Assembly (NCBI GenBank): GCA_019802505.1
Contig: JAFMOC010000006.1
Location: 4,697,501-4,761,500, forward strand
Source of the DNA: Corydoras sp. C115
Lineage: Eukaryota; Chordata; Actinopteri; Siluriformes; Callichthyidae
Direction: 5' to 3'
DNA: 64,000 nt
The position numbers and the translations under genes were made by a program. The notes beneath the pieces are model-generated. The model saw nothing but the letters and a program-made list of their open reading frames with translations, ran no database searches and had not been told where the DNA came from. Shown here piece after piece: positions 62,891 to 64,000 of this stretch (the first letter of the stretch is position 1; each line of letters opens with the position of its first letter).

Positions 62891-64000
62891 CTAAGAGAAG
62901 AGAGCAGAGGACATTTCAAAATCAAATGTAGAAATTGACATGATAAATTACTGTCAGTCATTTAAGAAAAACAAAACAAAACACAGTATCAGATCAAGTT
63001 AGAATAACTACATGTTGTTCAGACAGCTTGGTTGTGTTGAATTTTGGTATGCCACAAGTATTTAAAAAAAAAAAGAATAAATAAATAAATAAAATAAAAA
63101 ACAGTAAAGGCCTAACATTCTTATGGATGTCCTGCAGGATACAGCATTTCTCTGCTGTTTTAAATTCTCCCCTTTAAATGGACTATTAAAGTGCTTATAA
63201 AGATATTTATTAAACCAGGAGTTAAGTAGCATAAATCCATTTCAATTTATTTTAGGTACTGTATTGTCAAACCACAAAAAACCTGAGGACTAGGACTGAA
63301 AATGGGTATGTTACATAGAAAAAAAAATTAAATTAGATGATGCAAGTCATCTAATTATAGTTTTGTATAAATTACAATTTAAAAATTTTTTTTTTGAGGC
63401 TTTGGAAGCAAAAGACATGTATGTATGTGTAAATGGGTTGGGAACTCGAAAAAAACAGGGCACATCACATTATTTAAAGGAAGATATTTTTGAAAAGTAT
63501 TGTTTGAAACAAATTTAAATATACTTATATTTTACTTATAATTTAAACTATGTGTTTTATTTATATGAATGCCTTTCTCTGTATTTTTATGGTAAAAAGG
63601 CACAAGTGGGTCTGCATCATCATTTGAAATTTTATATTCTTCTTATTATGTCTAATGTTTCTGTGTTTACAGAGAATGTGTCAACATACACACTAACTTG
63701 GCTTAGTGAAAATGATTCTGATCCATAGAGTTTTATGAAAAAAAATTTTTTGTTCATAGTTCATAGTGCTTTATTAATGACCACCCTGATAATGCACTGA
63801 AATTACATTGTGCTCTGCTGGATCATAAACCAATTGATTATGTTTGGAGATGCTATAGTAGTTAATAATTGTTTTATTTGTATTTTTGGACATACATAAC
63901 TGTGAGCTGTAACACTTATAAGGAAATATATAGAGAGATTTTTTTTAACTGTAGTGAATAATAATGAAATTGCTCTTTTTTAAAGGCTTTTCATTCTGTA

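Overview
The window is vertebrate nuclear DNA and most probably teleost fish. Genes are split into small exons with GT-AG introns, intergenic and intronic DNA is AT-rich, and it is littered with fish-type repeats: tRNA-derived SINEs, Tc1/mariner elements whose ends read CAGTGCCTTGC, L2-like LINE tails, and long AT and GT microsatellites. The gene order is a conserved vertebrate block (human 2p25: ASAP2, ITGB1BP1, CPSF3, IAH1, ADAM17), with CPSF3 missing here. The species cannot be fixed from the sequence.

Layout. (1) 1-43182, + strand: asap2 without its first coding exons, which lie upstream. I placed 27 coding exons from 3025 to a stop at 41989, all in compatible phases, plus a 9-nt microexon at 25162-25170. 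They encode in order the BAR, PH, ArfGAP, ankyrin, proline-rich and SH3 parts of an Arf GTPase-activating scaffold. (2) 44772-51696, - strand: itgb1bp1 (ICAP-1), complete in six coding exons, tail to tail with asap2. A dead Tc1 transposon sits in its second coding intron. A GC-rich candidate promoter and 5' exon lie at about 53435-53600. (3) 53600-56500: a repeat-only interval with a recent ~0.57 kb tandem duplication, a possible solo LTR and a LINE remnant, where mammals carry CPSF3. (4) 56707-59329, + strand: iah1, complete in six exons, with one GC-AG intron. (5) 62540-62890, - strand: last coding exon of adam17, the cytoplasmic tail, convergent with iah1; the rest of adam17 lies beyond the window.

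The genes are not an operon; they are neighbours kept together in vertebrates. asap2 and itgb1bp1 products both act in cell adhesion and membrane remodelling, iah1 is a soluble SGNH esterase, and adam17 is a membrane sheddase. I saw no undescribed system such as a novel gene cluster. The best leads are the predicted 9-nt microexon (same Ser-Arg-Arg insert as in ASAP1), the GC-AG intron of iah1, the absence of cpsf3, a perfect 26-bp intronic stem-loop, a G-quadruplex-prone hexamer expansion inside a SINE, and the young tandem duplication.
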